A stretch of DNA of 64,000 bases from RBG-16-49-21 sp040768125. Lineage in GTDB: Bacteria; Spirochaetota; UBA4802; UBA5550. Shown here piece by piece: positions 16,535-25,047 of the stretch (the stretch's first letter is position 1; each line of letters starts with the position of its first letter). Location of the stretch: assembly GCA_040768125.1 (NCBI GenBank), contig JAXGNG010000006.1, positions 1 to 64,000 of the forward strand, read 5' to 3'. The position numbers and the translations under genes are program-made. Below the pieces are notes generated by a model that was not told the origin of the DNA, ran no database searches, and saw nothing but the letters and a program-made list of their open reading frames with translations.

Positions 16535-18871
16535 ATGAAGATACCGGATCTGATGAAAATCGAAAGGGCGGCGCTGGGGGTATGTATCGGCATCTGCCTC
16601 TGCGGGGGCATCATCTTCGGCTTTGTCACCTCTGAGATCAAGAACTACTCCGGGATCGACAACCTCAAGGCGTTTCAGCCCAGCATACCCACCAGGCTCT
16701 ATGACCTCAACGGCGAGGTGATCACGGAGCTCTTCCGCCAGCAGCGCTATCCCGTGGCCTACGAGGAGCTGCCCCGGAGCCTGGTCAACGCCTTCCTCGC
16801 CGCGGAAGACCTCGATTTTCACGAGCACTTCGGCATCGCCCCCATGGCGATCCTTCGTGCCATGGGTAAAAACGTACTGGCGTCTGTGAAAGCGGGGCGC
16901 CCCGTCATCGTCCAGGGCGGATCCACCATCACCCAGCAGCTCGCCAAGCGTCTCTTCACGTCGGGGAAGCGCACCTTCGCCAGGAAGGCCCTGGAGGCCG
17001 TCCTGGCCCTCCAGATCGAGAAGCGCTTCACCAAGGAAGAGATTCTCGAGATGTATTTCAACCAGATCTATTTCGGCCACGGGTGCCACGGCATCGCGGC
17101 GGCGGCCAATTTTTTCTTCAACAAGGACGTGCGGCACCTTTCCGTGATCGAAAGCTCCGTCCTGGCGGGGCTTCCCTCCAGGCCCAACGGCCTCTCGCCC
17201 ATCAGGTACCCGCGGAGGGCCATGGAGAAAAACCGGGAGGTCCTCCGGAGGATGGTGGCCGCGGGGTTCCTGGGCAGGGAGGAGTCCCGGAGGATCTACG
17301 AGGGGTTCTGGCCCCCCTTCGTCGATTCGATCATCACCGAGTATCCCACCAAGACGGCCCGATCGCAGATATTCGACAGGGCTCCCTATTTTACCGATTA
17401 CGTGAGGCAGATCCTCATCGCCCGGTTCGGCGAGGAGACGGTCTACAATGAAGGGCTCCAGGTATTCACCACCCTCGATCTGCGCGAGCAGGATACCGCA
17501 GTGGAGATTCTCCGGGACGCCCTGGAGAAACAGGACAAGGTGGCGGTCACGGTTCAGCAGGGCCGTCACGTCGACCGGGAGATCGGCATGGTCGATTCCT
17601 ACGAGGGCCTGCGGATGATATTTTCTCTCCCGGCGGCAACGTTCAGGGCCGACGCGGATTTCGCTTTCAAGCAGCTGATGGCCGACGAGCTTCTCGATTC
17701 CCTGGAGGGGCTTTCCTTCTTCGTCGAGACCCCGGGCATCGGCAGGGCCGTCGAGGGGTACCATTCGCAGCTCATGGACGTTTCCTCCCTCATGGGAGTC
17801 GAGGGCGCCTTCATCGCCATCGAGCCCTTCAGCGGCTACATCAGGACCATGGTGGGGGGCTCGCAGTTCGAGGTCCAGAACCAGTACAACCGCGCCATAC
17901 AGGCGAAGCGCCAGCCGGGATCGGCCTTCAAGCCTTTCGTCTACGGCGCCGCCATCGAGAACAAGCTGGTCACCACGGAGACCCTTATCCCCGACGCCCC
18001 GATTCTCGACATCGACGCCATCGGCAACACCTGGACCCCGGGTAACTACGAGGGGGAATACCGGGGCATGGTGGCGGTGAACAGGGCCCTTTCCGCGTCG
18101 ATCAACGTCATCTCGGTCAGGCTCTACGATCTCCTGGGGCCCGACAGGATCATTGAATACGCCTCGAAAATGACGAAGGTGCCGGCCACCGATTTCGGCG
18201 CCAATCCCACCCTTGCCCTGGGCACGTCGGAGCTCACGCCCTTCGAAATGGCGACGGGATACGCCGTGTACGCGAACCGGGGGAAAGACGTGATTCCCTT
18301 CGCCATCAGGTATATCGTTGACCGGGACGGCAGCGAGATCGCCAATATCGAGGGCGAGGTGGGTGATATTCTTTCTATCAAGGCGAAGAAGGGCACGATC
18401 CATGTCATATCCGAGGAGGTGGCCTGGATCATGACCCAGCTCATGGCCAGGGTGGTGGACAGCGGCACCGCCACGGAGGGAATCCGGATCAAGGGCGGGT
18501 ACCAGAAGAAGGGCGCGGGGAAGACCGGGACCACCTCGAACTGGTCTGACGCCTGGTTCTGCGGCTATACCCCGGATATCGCGGCCGTCGTGTGGGTAGG
18601 GTACGACCAGTCCTATCTCTCCCTGGGAAAGCACCAGGCGGCGGCGGAGGTCGCGGCCCCGATATGGGGGCGCTACATGCGTGAGTTCTATCGAGGCAGG
18701 CCTGATCCCGTGTTTCCCCCCCAACCACCCGGAGTGGCCCAGTTCGGCGCGGGCTGGGGGCTTCCCGGCGCCACGGCCCAGTATTACGAGGGGGGCGACG
18801 ACCAGATCATGAAATCGGTGCTGGAACGCTATTTGGAGATCGAGGGGATGATCGAGGAAAAAAAACGCTAG
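16535..18871 (+). CDS. Bifunctional penicillin-binding protein 1A (GT51 plus transpeptidase)
   Basis: A class A PBP of about 778 residues that polymerises and cross-links peptidoglycan. After one N-terminal helix the GT51 domain shows AAEDLDFHEHFG (catalytic Glu near residue 90), GGSTITQQLAKRLF and RFTKEEILEMYFNQI. The transpeptidase domain shows the SxxK serine in GSAFKPF (about 460), SxN in SASINVIS and KTG in GAGKTGTTSNW (about 662). A region at about 330-440 between the domains is longer than minimal. The start is uncertain: ATGs at 16529 and 16535 are both possible, and I prefer 16535 for its AGG at 16524. Confidence 0.94.
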   Translation: MKIPDLMKIERAALGVCIGICLCGGIIFGFVTSEIKNYSGIDNLKAFQPSIPTRLYDLNGEVITELFRQQRYPVAYEELPRSLVNAFLAAEDLDFHEHFGIAPMAILRAMGKNVLASVKAGRPVIVQGGSTITQQLAKRLFTSGKRTFARKALEAVLALQIEKRFTKEEILEMYFNQIYFGHGCHGIAAAANFFFNKDVRHLSVIESSVLAGLPSRPNGLSPIRYPRRAMEKNREVLRRMVAAGFLGREESRRIYEGFWPPFVDSIITEYPTKTARSQIFDRAPYFTDYVRQILIARFGEETVYNEGLQVFTTLDLREQDTAVEILRDALEKQDKVAVTVQQGRHVDREIGMVDSYEGLRMIFSLPAATFRADADFAFKQLMADELLDSLEGLSFFVETPGIGRAVEGYHSQLMDVSSLMGVEGAFIAIEPFSGYIRTMVGGSQFEVQNQYNRAIQAKRQPGSAFKPFVYGAAIENKLVTTETLIPDAPILDIDAIGNTWTPGNYEGEYRGMVAVNRALSASINVISVRLYDLLGPDRIIEYASKMTKVPATDFGANPTLALGTSELTPFEMATGYAVYANRGKDVIPFAIRYIVDRDGSEIANIEGEVGDILSIKAKKGTIHVISEEVAWIMTQLMARVVDSGTATEGIRIKGGYQKKGAGKTGTTSNWSDAWFCGYTPDIAAVVWVGYDQSYLSLGKHQAAAEVAAPIWGRYMREFYRGRPDPVFPPQPPGVAQFGAGWGLPGATAQYYEGGDDQIMKSVLERYLEIEGMIEEKKR

Positions 18872-18984
18872 TTTTGCGCTTTTTTTGGATATCCGCCTCC
18901 CTGTCCGGGAATTGTACTTGAAATAATCGGGGATTGTGCTACCATCATTGAACAGTATTCGAGGGTAAGGCAGAGGGACTATAT

Positions 18985-19479
18985 ATGTTCAAGGTCGGTG
19001 ACAATGTTGTCTATCCCATGCACGGGGTGGGGAGAATTGAAGCCATTGAAAAGAAGGTCGTTCTGGGCAAGCGAAGCGAGTATTATATCATTTCAATCTT
19101 AAACAGCGGGATGAAGGTGATGATCCCGGTCAAGAACGCCGAGCAGATCGGGATTAGGAGCATCATTCCGAAAAAGGACATCAAGAAGGTCCTGGCCGTC
19201 CTGACCAAGCAGGAAGTGGTCACCGTGGACGACTGGAAGGAGCGCTACCAGAGCAACATCGACAAGGTGAAAAGCGGTTCGATCTACGAGGTGTCCGAGG
19301 TGGCCCGCGATCTCTATCGTCGGGGCCGGGAAAAGGAGCTCTCCATCATGGAACGGAAGCTCTACGAGAACGCGTACCAGCTTGTTACGAACGAAGTCGC
19401 CCTTTCAAAGAACATAGACCTTGAGGAAGCCGGCAACCTGGTTTCCGAGGCCCTCTCGTCCCATCCTTCGAAGAAGTAA
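18985..19479 (+). CDS. CarD-family RNA polymerase-binding transcription regulator
   Basis: A 164-residue CarD/CdnL-type protein. The N-terminal Tudor-like RNAP-interaction domain is clear (FKVGDNVVYPMHGVGRIEAI, then EYYIISILNSGMKVMIPV). A helical C-terminal DNA-binding half contains YEVSEVARDLYRR and the ELSIMERKLYENA segment. Such proteins stabilise open promoter complexes, particularly at rRNA promoters. It lies 113 bases after PBP1A and before the PIN-TRAM protein, the order seen in several phyla. A possible weak promoter (TTGAAA at 18918) precedes it. Confidence 0.93.
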   Translation: MFKVGDNVVYPMHGVGRIEAIEKKVVLGKRSEYYIISILNSGMKVMIPVKNAEQIGIRSIIPKKDIKKVLAVLTKQEVVTVDDWKERYQSNIDKVKSGSIYEVSEVARDLYRRGREKELSIMERKLYENAYQLVTNEVALSKNIDLEEAGNLVSEALSSHPSKK

Positions 19480-19657
19480 CGCAGAAAGGCGCTGTCGCGC
19501 CGTCGCCCGTTTCCTGACGGCGGTTACGCGAGCGGGTTCATCCGTAAAATCCGTCCGTGCCCGTTTCCCGTTTCCCGTTTCATGTCGCCGGGCGAGGGCT
19601 CGCTCCCCCATGGGGGCAGTCATACATTTCATGTTTCAACCACGCAAGGAGCAGGTT

Positions 19658-20659
19658 ATGATTATACTATTCAGAGTGCTTTTCATCCTCATTTCGATGG
19701 TCATGTCGTCGCTTTATTTCGCGGACCAGGCCTACTACGTGATTCTGGGGGCGGCCGCCGCGGCCGGCGTCATCGCCCTCCTGGTTCTCATCCTGGTGGA
19801 ATACGTGATCCATACCTTTTCGCCGAGAATGTTCGCGGCGGCGATTATCGGCCTCATGGCGGGTTTCATCCTGGGCCACCTGATCGCCCTGGCCTTCGGG
19901 TCCCTCAATCTGGCCGTATTGAAAGACAGCCGGGGGATCATCGTCCCCCTGATCTACCATCTCTCCGCGTTCCTGGTGATGATGTACTTCATCATCAACA
20001 ACGAGGAGATGGCCCTCCTGGACAAGATCGTCTCATCGGACCTCCCCGGGAAGGACGAAAGGCTGTCGCACAAGATACTCGACACCAGCGTCATCATCGA
20101 CGGGCGGATCGCCGATCTCTGCGACACCGGCTTCATCGAGGGGATACTGGTGATCCCCAATTTCGTGCTCCACGAGCTGCAGATGATAGCTGACTCAGCC
20201 GATTCGATCAAGCGCAACCGCGGGCGCCGGGGCCTCGATATCCTGAACAAGATGCAGAAGGACCAGTCGATCATGGTGAAGATCACGGACATGGATTTCG
20301 CGGATATCCACGAGGTGGACGCCAAGCTGGTGAAGCTCGCCAAGGTGATGAACGCCAAGATATTCACAAACGACTTCAACCTGAACAAGGTGGCGGAATT
20401 CCACGGCGTCCGCGTTCTGAACATCAACCAGCTCACCAACGCGCTCAAGCCCGTGGTGCTCCCCGGAGAGGAGATGCGCGTCGCCCTCATCAAGGAGGGC
20501 AAGGACCACAACCAGGCCATCGGCTACCTTGACGACGGGACGATGGTGGTGGTGGAAAACGGCAGGAAACGCCTGAACGACGAGGTGGACGTCATCGTCA
20601 CATCGGTGCTCCAGACGACGGCGGGAAGGATGATCTTCACCCGGCTGAAAGAGAACTGA
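19658..20659 (+). CDS. PIN-TRAM membrane protein, YacL-like
   Basis: A 333-residue protein with four N-terminal transmembrane helices (about 1-110), then a PIN nuclease-like domain and a C-terminal TRAM domain. The PIN acidic residues appear in LDTSVIIDGRIADL, the Glu of VLHELQMIADS and NDFNLNKVAE. The TRAM part ends with VDVIVTSVLQTTAGRMIF. The ATG at 19658 has AAGGAG and starts the first helix; a longer frame from 19421 overlaps carD and lacks conserved sequence. The biological role of YacL proteins is not settled. Confidence 0.92.
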   Translation: MIILFRVLFILISMVMSSLYFADQAYYVILGAAAAAGVIALLVLILVEYVIHTFSPRMFAAAIIGLMAGFILGHLIALAFGSLNLAVLKDSRGIIVPLIYHLSAFLVMMYFIINNEEMALLDKIVSSDLPGKDERLSHKILDTSVIIDGRIADLCDTGFIEGILVIPNFVLHELQMIADSADSIKRNRGRRGLDILNKMQKDQSIMVKITDMDFADIHEVDAKLVKLAKVMNAKIFTNDFNLNKVAEFHGVRVLNINQLTNALKPVVLPGEEMRVALIKEGKDHNQAIGYLDDGTMVVVENGRKRLNDEVDVIVTSVLQTTAGRMIFTRLKEN

Positions 20660-20672
20660 GGCCGTCCCGTCC

Positions 20673-22007
20673 ATGCGGCTGATCAACGAAATCGTCCTGG
20701 TGGTGAGGGGGAGGAGCTTCCCGAGCCTCGTTGACGAGCTGTACAAGCGGGAGTGCGCCATCGTCGCGCTGCGGCACGAGGAGGATGTCAGCGAGGGGGC
20801 GCGCTACACGATGCGCGTCGCGGCCCCCCTGGCGCGGCGATTCGATGAATTCGTCAGCGCCCTGGAGAGCGCCCGGGACAAGTACCGCATCATCTCGGTG
20901 AAGAATACCGTCGAGGAGAGGGTGAGGGGCGGCCTCCTTGACGTTGCCGGGAAGGCGCCCCTGGAGACGATGAGCGATTTCAACACCGCGGTCCTTGGCG
21001 CCGCGGATTTCATCCGCGAGCGCATAGCCTCCGGCGAGGGAGGCCCTTTCCTCGGAGTCGCGCGGAGCGTGGGCCTCGTGAGCGGCCTGCGGTTCGCCGA
21101 TGACGACTGGCGTTTCCAGGAGGAGTACGTGCGTGCCGAGAGGGACGCCGTGATCCTTCACCGTTTTGCCGGCATGAACGGCTATCCCCTTGTCCTCCGG
21201 TTCGACCATCCCGAGGACGTGATCAGGACGCTCAAGGCGGTCGAATCATGTTTCGCGGCGATCCGGATCATCGGCATGGCCGATGCCGCGTTCATGCTCT
21301 ACGAGCTCATTCATTCCGAGATCACCACGCCGGTCCTTTCCCTGGAGCACGACGACCTTCCGCTCTACATCATGGCCGTCCTCATCAAGATAATGATGAA
21401 GTACCGACTCCGGGCGGAGGAGACCACCATAGGGTTCGTGGGAATCGGCGCGGCCGTCGTGCGTCTTTCCCGGGTCCTCGAGAAGTCCGGGTTCAGAAAG
21501 ATCCTCGGCTTCGACCACGCGGAAAAGGCGATGCTCGATCTTGAAAACCATGGCGGCCTCGCCACCACGGTGGAGAACATCTTCAGCAACGCCGATATTA
21601 CCATCATCATGAAGGGTGAGATCGATCCACAGGAGTACCGCACCATCCGTCCCGGCCAGTTCGTCCTTTCCCTCCTGGGTGACGATGAGCCTGCCGAGGA
21701 CCTCGTGTCGGGTAAGGGCGTGCGCGAGTTTATCCGCGGCGATTATGACCGCCTGGCGGCGATTTTTCCCGGCCTCATCCGGGGCGTCCTCGATGGGGGC
21801 ATCAGGTCACTCTCCGATGTGAAGCTGGTCGAGTGCGCGAAGAAGCTCGCGGGGTGGATGAACGATTCCTTCGAACTGCCCCATCTCTTCGGGGACATCC
21901 ATGAGCGGGTGTGCCGGGCCGTGGGGGAACGCCCCGGCGAACAGTCTAAGGCGCGGACCGGGGAGGTCACGTCCCCAGGAGTATCCAGAGAAGATTCCGG
22001 TACCTGA
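20673..22007 (+). CDS. Malic-enzyme-like Rossmann protein with N-terminal ACT-like region
   Basis: A 444-residue protein starting 13 bases after the PIN-TRAM gene. The first 100 residues look like an ACT-type regulatory region. The second half resembles the NAD-binding half of malic enzymes (TIGFVGIGAAVVRLSRVLE followed by an acidic GFD strand end; NADITIIMKGEIDPQ). I could not find the complete catalytic Tyr/Lys/Asp set of malic enzymes, so it may be a non-catalytic or repurposed relative. Its last 41 bases overlap the convergent lipoprotein gene. Confidence in the fold is moderate and in the activity low. Confidence 0.6.
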   Translation: MRLINEIVLVVRGRSFPSLVDELYKRECAIVALRHEEDVSEGARYTMRVAAPLARRFDEFVSALESARDKYRIISVKNTVEERVRGGLLDVAGKAPLETMSDFNTAVLGAADFIRERIASGEGGPFLGVARSVGLVSGLRFADDDWRFQEEYVRAERDAVILHRFAGMNGYPLVLRFDHPEDVIRTLKAVESCFAAIRIIGMADAAFMLYELIHSEITTPVLSLEHDDLPLYIMAVLIKIMMKYRLRAEETTIGFVGIGAAVVRLSRVLEKSGFRKILGFDHAEKAMLDLENHGGLATTVENIFSNADITIIMKGEIDPQEYRTIRPGQFVLSLLGDDEPAEDLVSGKGVREFIRGDYDRLAAIFPGLIRGVLDGGIRSLSDVKLVECAKKLAGWMNDSFELPHLFGDIHERVCRAVGERPGEQSKARTGEVTSPGVSREDSGT

Positions 22008-22725
22008 ATATCCGGTAGTGAGCGTACCGGCCGTCGGGTCCCATGATGCGGCCGTGGTCGGAACCATCGCGGCCCCCGATATCAATCGATTCAAAGTCGG
22101 GATGGCGCGAGTTGATGATGCCGCTCCTTCCCCCTGCGATGTAATAGCCCCTGCTGTCCAGTATTGCCGTGTCCACCCCGGCCAGCTCCGCGATTTTCTC
22201 CGCGTCCACCAGAAGGGTGAAGGTCCCTGGATGTGTGGTGCCGCCGCTCACCGGCGACGACACGGCGAGGTAGCGCGCGCCGCGGCTGCCTGCCATCTCT
22301 CCGGGACCCGTGATGCGGACACCGGCGCCCTCTGAGAGGTGCAGTGCCGGGACAAGGGCCTTCTCCTTCATCGAGGCGACGTTCCGGGCAAAGATCTCGT
22401 CGTTTGCGCCGGTGTAGATGACCCTGCCCCGGGCGTCGGTCAGCACGAAATCGGAATAGACCCCCTCGGTCACGGAGAGAATCAGGGCCGTGATGGATTC
22501 CCGCTCCAGGAGGTAGTACTTCCTCCCTCCACCGTCCATGCGCTGCAGGTGGGAAAGGGTCTTGATCATGTCGCGCTCGATAATGACCTGTTGTGCCTTT
22601 TCAAGGTCCTGCTCGCACCGCCGGAAGAACGCCTCCAGGGCCGGGAGCGCGCCCTGCCGGGGCGATGGCGCCGTGGCGCAGGAGATCGCCAGGGCGGTAA
22701 GCAGGATGTGGGCGTAGCGGTGCAT
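21967..22725 (-). CDS. Lipoprotein with cache-like sensor domain
   Basis: A 252-residue exported lipoprotein. The ATG at 22725 follows CGGAGAG, and residues 1-14 end in the lipobox ALAISC. The mature part has a coiled segment followed by a dCache-like pattern (YSDFVLTDARGRVIYTGA, then a second strand set with TAILDSRGYYIAGG). There is no kinase, cyclase or transducer domain, so it would be a stand-alone binding protein. A longer frame to 22869 is not used because the signal peptide begins at 22725. It overlaps the end of the malic-enzyme-like gene by 41 bases. Confidence 0.72.
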   Translation of the reverse strand: MHRYAHILLTALAISCATAPSPRQGALPALEAFFRRCEQDLEKAQQVIIERDMIKTLSHLQRMDGGGRKYYLLERESITALILSVTEGVYSDFVLTDARGRVIYTGANDEIFARNVASMKEKALVPALHLSEGAGVRITGPGEMAGSRGARYLAVSSPVSGGTTHPGTFTLLVDAEKIAELAGVDTAILDSRGYYIAGGRSGIINSRHPDFESIDIGGRDGSDHGRIMGPDGRYAHYRIFRYRNLLWILLGT

Positions 22726-22933
22726 TGTTTCTCTCCGGGAACGCTTATATTGTCGGCCGATTTTCCATTCCCGGGAAGGAAAAATCCCCGCCTGGAGCGC
22801 GGCCGCGCGGATCCGGACACTGCAGGGGCCTGAGACACGGGAAAATAATTGTTGAAAATGTCTTTCCATGGTCCACCCTTATTGCATGAGGCGCCGTCAT
22901 GGACGGTTCACGTAGCGGCGGGAGGGGCATGAT

Positions 22934-23599
22934 ATGGATACGGCATCGAGAATAGCGACGCGCTACAGAGTGAGGGACGAATGTCGCGGCAATCTCGCCG
23001 GCTACACCCTCCGGGCCTTTTCCCTCATCCCGACAATCACCCGCCCGAAGATATTGGACATGGGCTGCGGGACCGGGGTGCCGGCCCTGGCCCTCCTTGG
23101 GGCCTGCGACGGCACGGTCTGCGCCGTGGATCCGGACGCACAGGCCCTTGATTGGCTGAGGGAAAAGGCCGGGGCCCTGGGACTCCACAACAGGATCACG
23201 ATACTGCGCGGCACGCTCTTCGAAACCACTCCCCCCGGGGGCCCCTTCGACATCATCCTCGCCGAGGGTCTGCTGAACGCCGTGGATTTCGAAAAAGGGT
23301 TTGATGCCCTGGCGGGGCACTGCAGAAAAAACGGCTGCCTGATCATTCACGATGAGTGGAAGGACGATGCCGGAAAGAGGTCGTTCTTCGGCGGACGGGG
23401 CATGGAACTCCTCGGGTCGTTCCCCCTGGACGAAGAGATCTGGGGGAGGGAGTATGTCGCTCCTCTGGAGGAGCGGATCAGTACAATCGGTGACGACGCG
23501 CTCTTCGAGATTGAACTGAAAGAGATCGAGGCGTACCGCCTCGATCCGGGGTCGTTTCGTTCCATCTATTACGTTCTCAAGAAGGAAAGCGGGTCGTGA
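22934..23599 (+). CDS. Class I SAM-dependent methyltransferase
   Basis: A 221-residue methyltransferase. SAM motif I is ILDMGCGTGVPALAL (about residues 37-51), the acidic end of strand 2 is CAVDPD, and motif IV-like FDIILAEGLLNAVDF follows. The substrate cannot be told. It is divergent from the lipoprotein gene and convergent with the membrane protein at 23610. Confidence 0.85.
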   Translation: MDTASRIATRYRVRDECRGNLAGYTLRAFSLIPTITRPKILDMGCGTGVPALALLGACDGTVCAVDPDAQALDWLREKAGALGLHNRITILRGTLFETTPPGGPFDIILAEGLLNAVDFEKGFDALAGHCRKNGCLIIHDEWKDDAGKRSFFGGRGMELLGSFPLDEEIWGREYVAPLEERISTIGDDALFEIELKEIEAYRLDPGSFRSIYYVLKKESGS

Positions 23600-23609
23600 C
23601 GGCAGTCCC

Positions 23610-24365
23610 TCAGGCCCGCGCTCCCCGGCGCCAGACTATCCCCGCGTGAACCAGGGCCATGAGCCACGCCACCATGCCGAGAGTTCCGGCCGGTTCAATC
23701 AGGAAGCGTAAATCCCGGAAGGAGATTGCAAGTCCCCCCACAATTGCCCCGGTTCCGAAAAACAGGGGAATCAGTGCTCCCGGAAAACGGAATTTGAAAT
23801 ACCTCCCGTAGGAAAAAGCAAGGAGTATGCCCGCCGCCGAGAGTGATCCGCTTTTTACTCTGGTCCAGGCAATGAGCGACGGAATGGCCGTATCGATGGC
23901 CACGGGATCCGCGAGGGCGGAGAGCTCGAGGAGCTTCCTGGTTTCGAGGATATCCCCCACGAGGGCCGCCAGGCAGAAGACGACGCCCGCAGGGAATATG
24001 CCCCGCGGCAGGGGCGTTCCGGCCCCGGCGGAGAGGCGAAAAATGAGAAGAAAGAGGGCGGCGGTGAAGGCATTGTAACAGGCCATGAAGAAAAAGTCGA
24101 CGCGGTGTGCCGCGTCCATGGCGGCGCGGATGCGCTGTCCCGTTTCCGTGGCGGGATCCCCCAGGGCGGCCATGACATCCCCGGCGTTCTCCGCCATCTC
24201 GAACCAGAAGATGGCCTGGGTAAAGCCCGCCTCGTTGGGGTAGGTCGCCGGCTTCACGATGCCGCCGGAAACCGCCATGATAGTCCCGAGGGAGATGAAG
24301 GTGAGGACGCCGGTGATCACGGCGATGGCCGCGGCGCGTCGGGTTAAAATATTAATTTTATCCAT
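23610..24365 (-). CDS. Hypothetical six-helix membrane protein
   Basis: A 251-residue integral membrane protein with about six helices; a soluble loop at about 40-90 follows the first helix. It shows no motif I recognise. The ATG at 24365 precedes a normal N-terminal helix. It lies downstream of ectC on the same strand but nearly 290 bases away, so operon membership is doubtful. Confidence 0.65.
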   Translation of the reverse strand: MDKINILTRRAAAIAVITGVLTFISLGTIMAVSGGIVKPATYPNEAGFTQAIFWFEMAENAGDVMAALGDPATETGQRIRAAMDAAHRVDFFFMACYNAFTAALFLLIFRLSAGAGTPLPRGIFPAGVVFCLAALVGDILETRKLLELSALADPVAIDTAIPSLIAWTRVKSGSLSAAGILLAFSYGRYFKFRFPGALIPLFFGTGAIVGGLAISFRDLRFLIEPAGTLGMVAWLMALVHAGIVWRRGARA

Positions 24366-24651
24366 ATCGTGCTCAAACCTCCCTGCGTGCTGAATGCGTT
24401 ACCCTGCCACGCGGCTTTTTTCCTGTCAGTAGACCATTCTTCCGGAGTTGTCCAGCACAAATTCCCGTGTTTCGATGTTTACCCTTCCGGGTGACGGTCC
24501 CGATCATGGGAAGTCCATTATTCTAGGCGGGGTTACGACGCTTTGAGGGCGGGTAGAGATCGAGAATCCTGGTGGAATGCAACCCGATCCCGTCGCCGAA
24601 GGATGCGCGGCCCTTCATTCCATTTCAACCGTATTCCATGGTTGACCCGTT

Positions 24652-25044
24652 TCACGGCGCGGGCGGGGGGTAGGAGCCGTCCGCGTCGTGCGTCTCCCCC
24701 CCCGTGAGGGCCGGGTTGAAAACGCAGATGAGCCGCATGGTCTTCGAGGCGCGGAGGAGGTGCCGGTCATGGTCGTTCAGGGCGTACATGGTACCCGGGG
24801 TGATGGCGTAGACCTTCCCGTCGACCGTCGTCTCGATTTCGCCCTCGCCCTCGATACAGTAGACCGCCTCCAGGTGGTGCTTGTACCAGATCAGGGTCTC
24901 GGTGCCCTCGCGGATGATCGTTTCATGGAAGGAGAACCCCATGCCGTCCGAGGCAAGGAGCATGCGCCGGCTCGTCCAGTTCCCGTTCGGGGCGTGAACC
25001 TCATGTGCAGAGCTTTTGATGTCGTCGATATGGCGTACCAGCAT
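24652..25044 (-). CDS. ectC: L-ectoine synthase
   Basis: A 130-residue cupin that closes N-gamma-acetyl-diaminobutyrate into ectoine, the last step of compatible-solute synthesis. It begins MLVRHIDDIKSSAHEV and contains the conserved TLIWYKHHLEAVYCIEGEGE and LNDHDRHLLRA segments with the iron-binding Glu/Tyr/His set. It starts three bases after the ectB stop, so translation is coupled. Third gene of the ectABC operon. Confidence 0.97.
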   Translation of the reverse strand: MLVRHIDDIKSSAHEVHAPNGNWTSRRMLLASDGMGFSFHETIIREGTETLIWYKHHLEAVYCIEGEGEIETTVDGKVYAITPGTMYALNDHDRHLLRASKTMRLICVFNPALTGGETHDADGSYPPPAP

Positions 25045-25047
25045 GGC

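Noticed and set aside
16493..18724. 743-codon open frame on the minus strand opposite PBP1A
   Set aside because: It mirrors a clear PBP1A gene with all motifs; the frame is open only because of GC-rich codon positions, and the translation is of low-complexity type.
18857..18890. Terminator after PBP1A
   Set aside because: The A/T-rich arms pair imperfectly with a bulge and have almost no GC stem.
19421..19657. N-terminal extension of the PIN-TRAM gene overlapping carD
   Set aside because: Arg-rich and unconserved; ATG at 19658 has AAGGAG and begins the first membrane helix.
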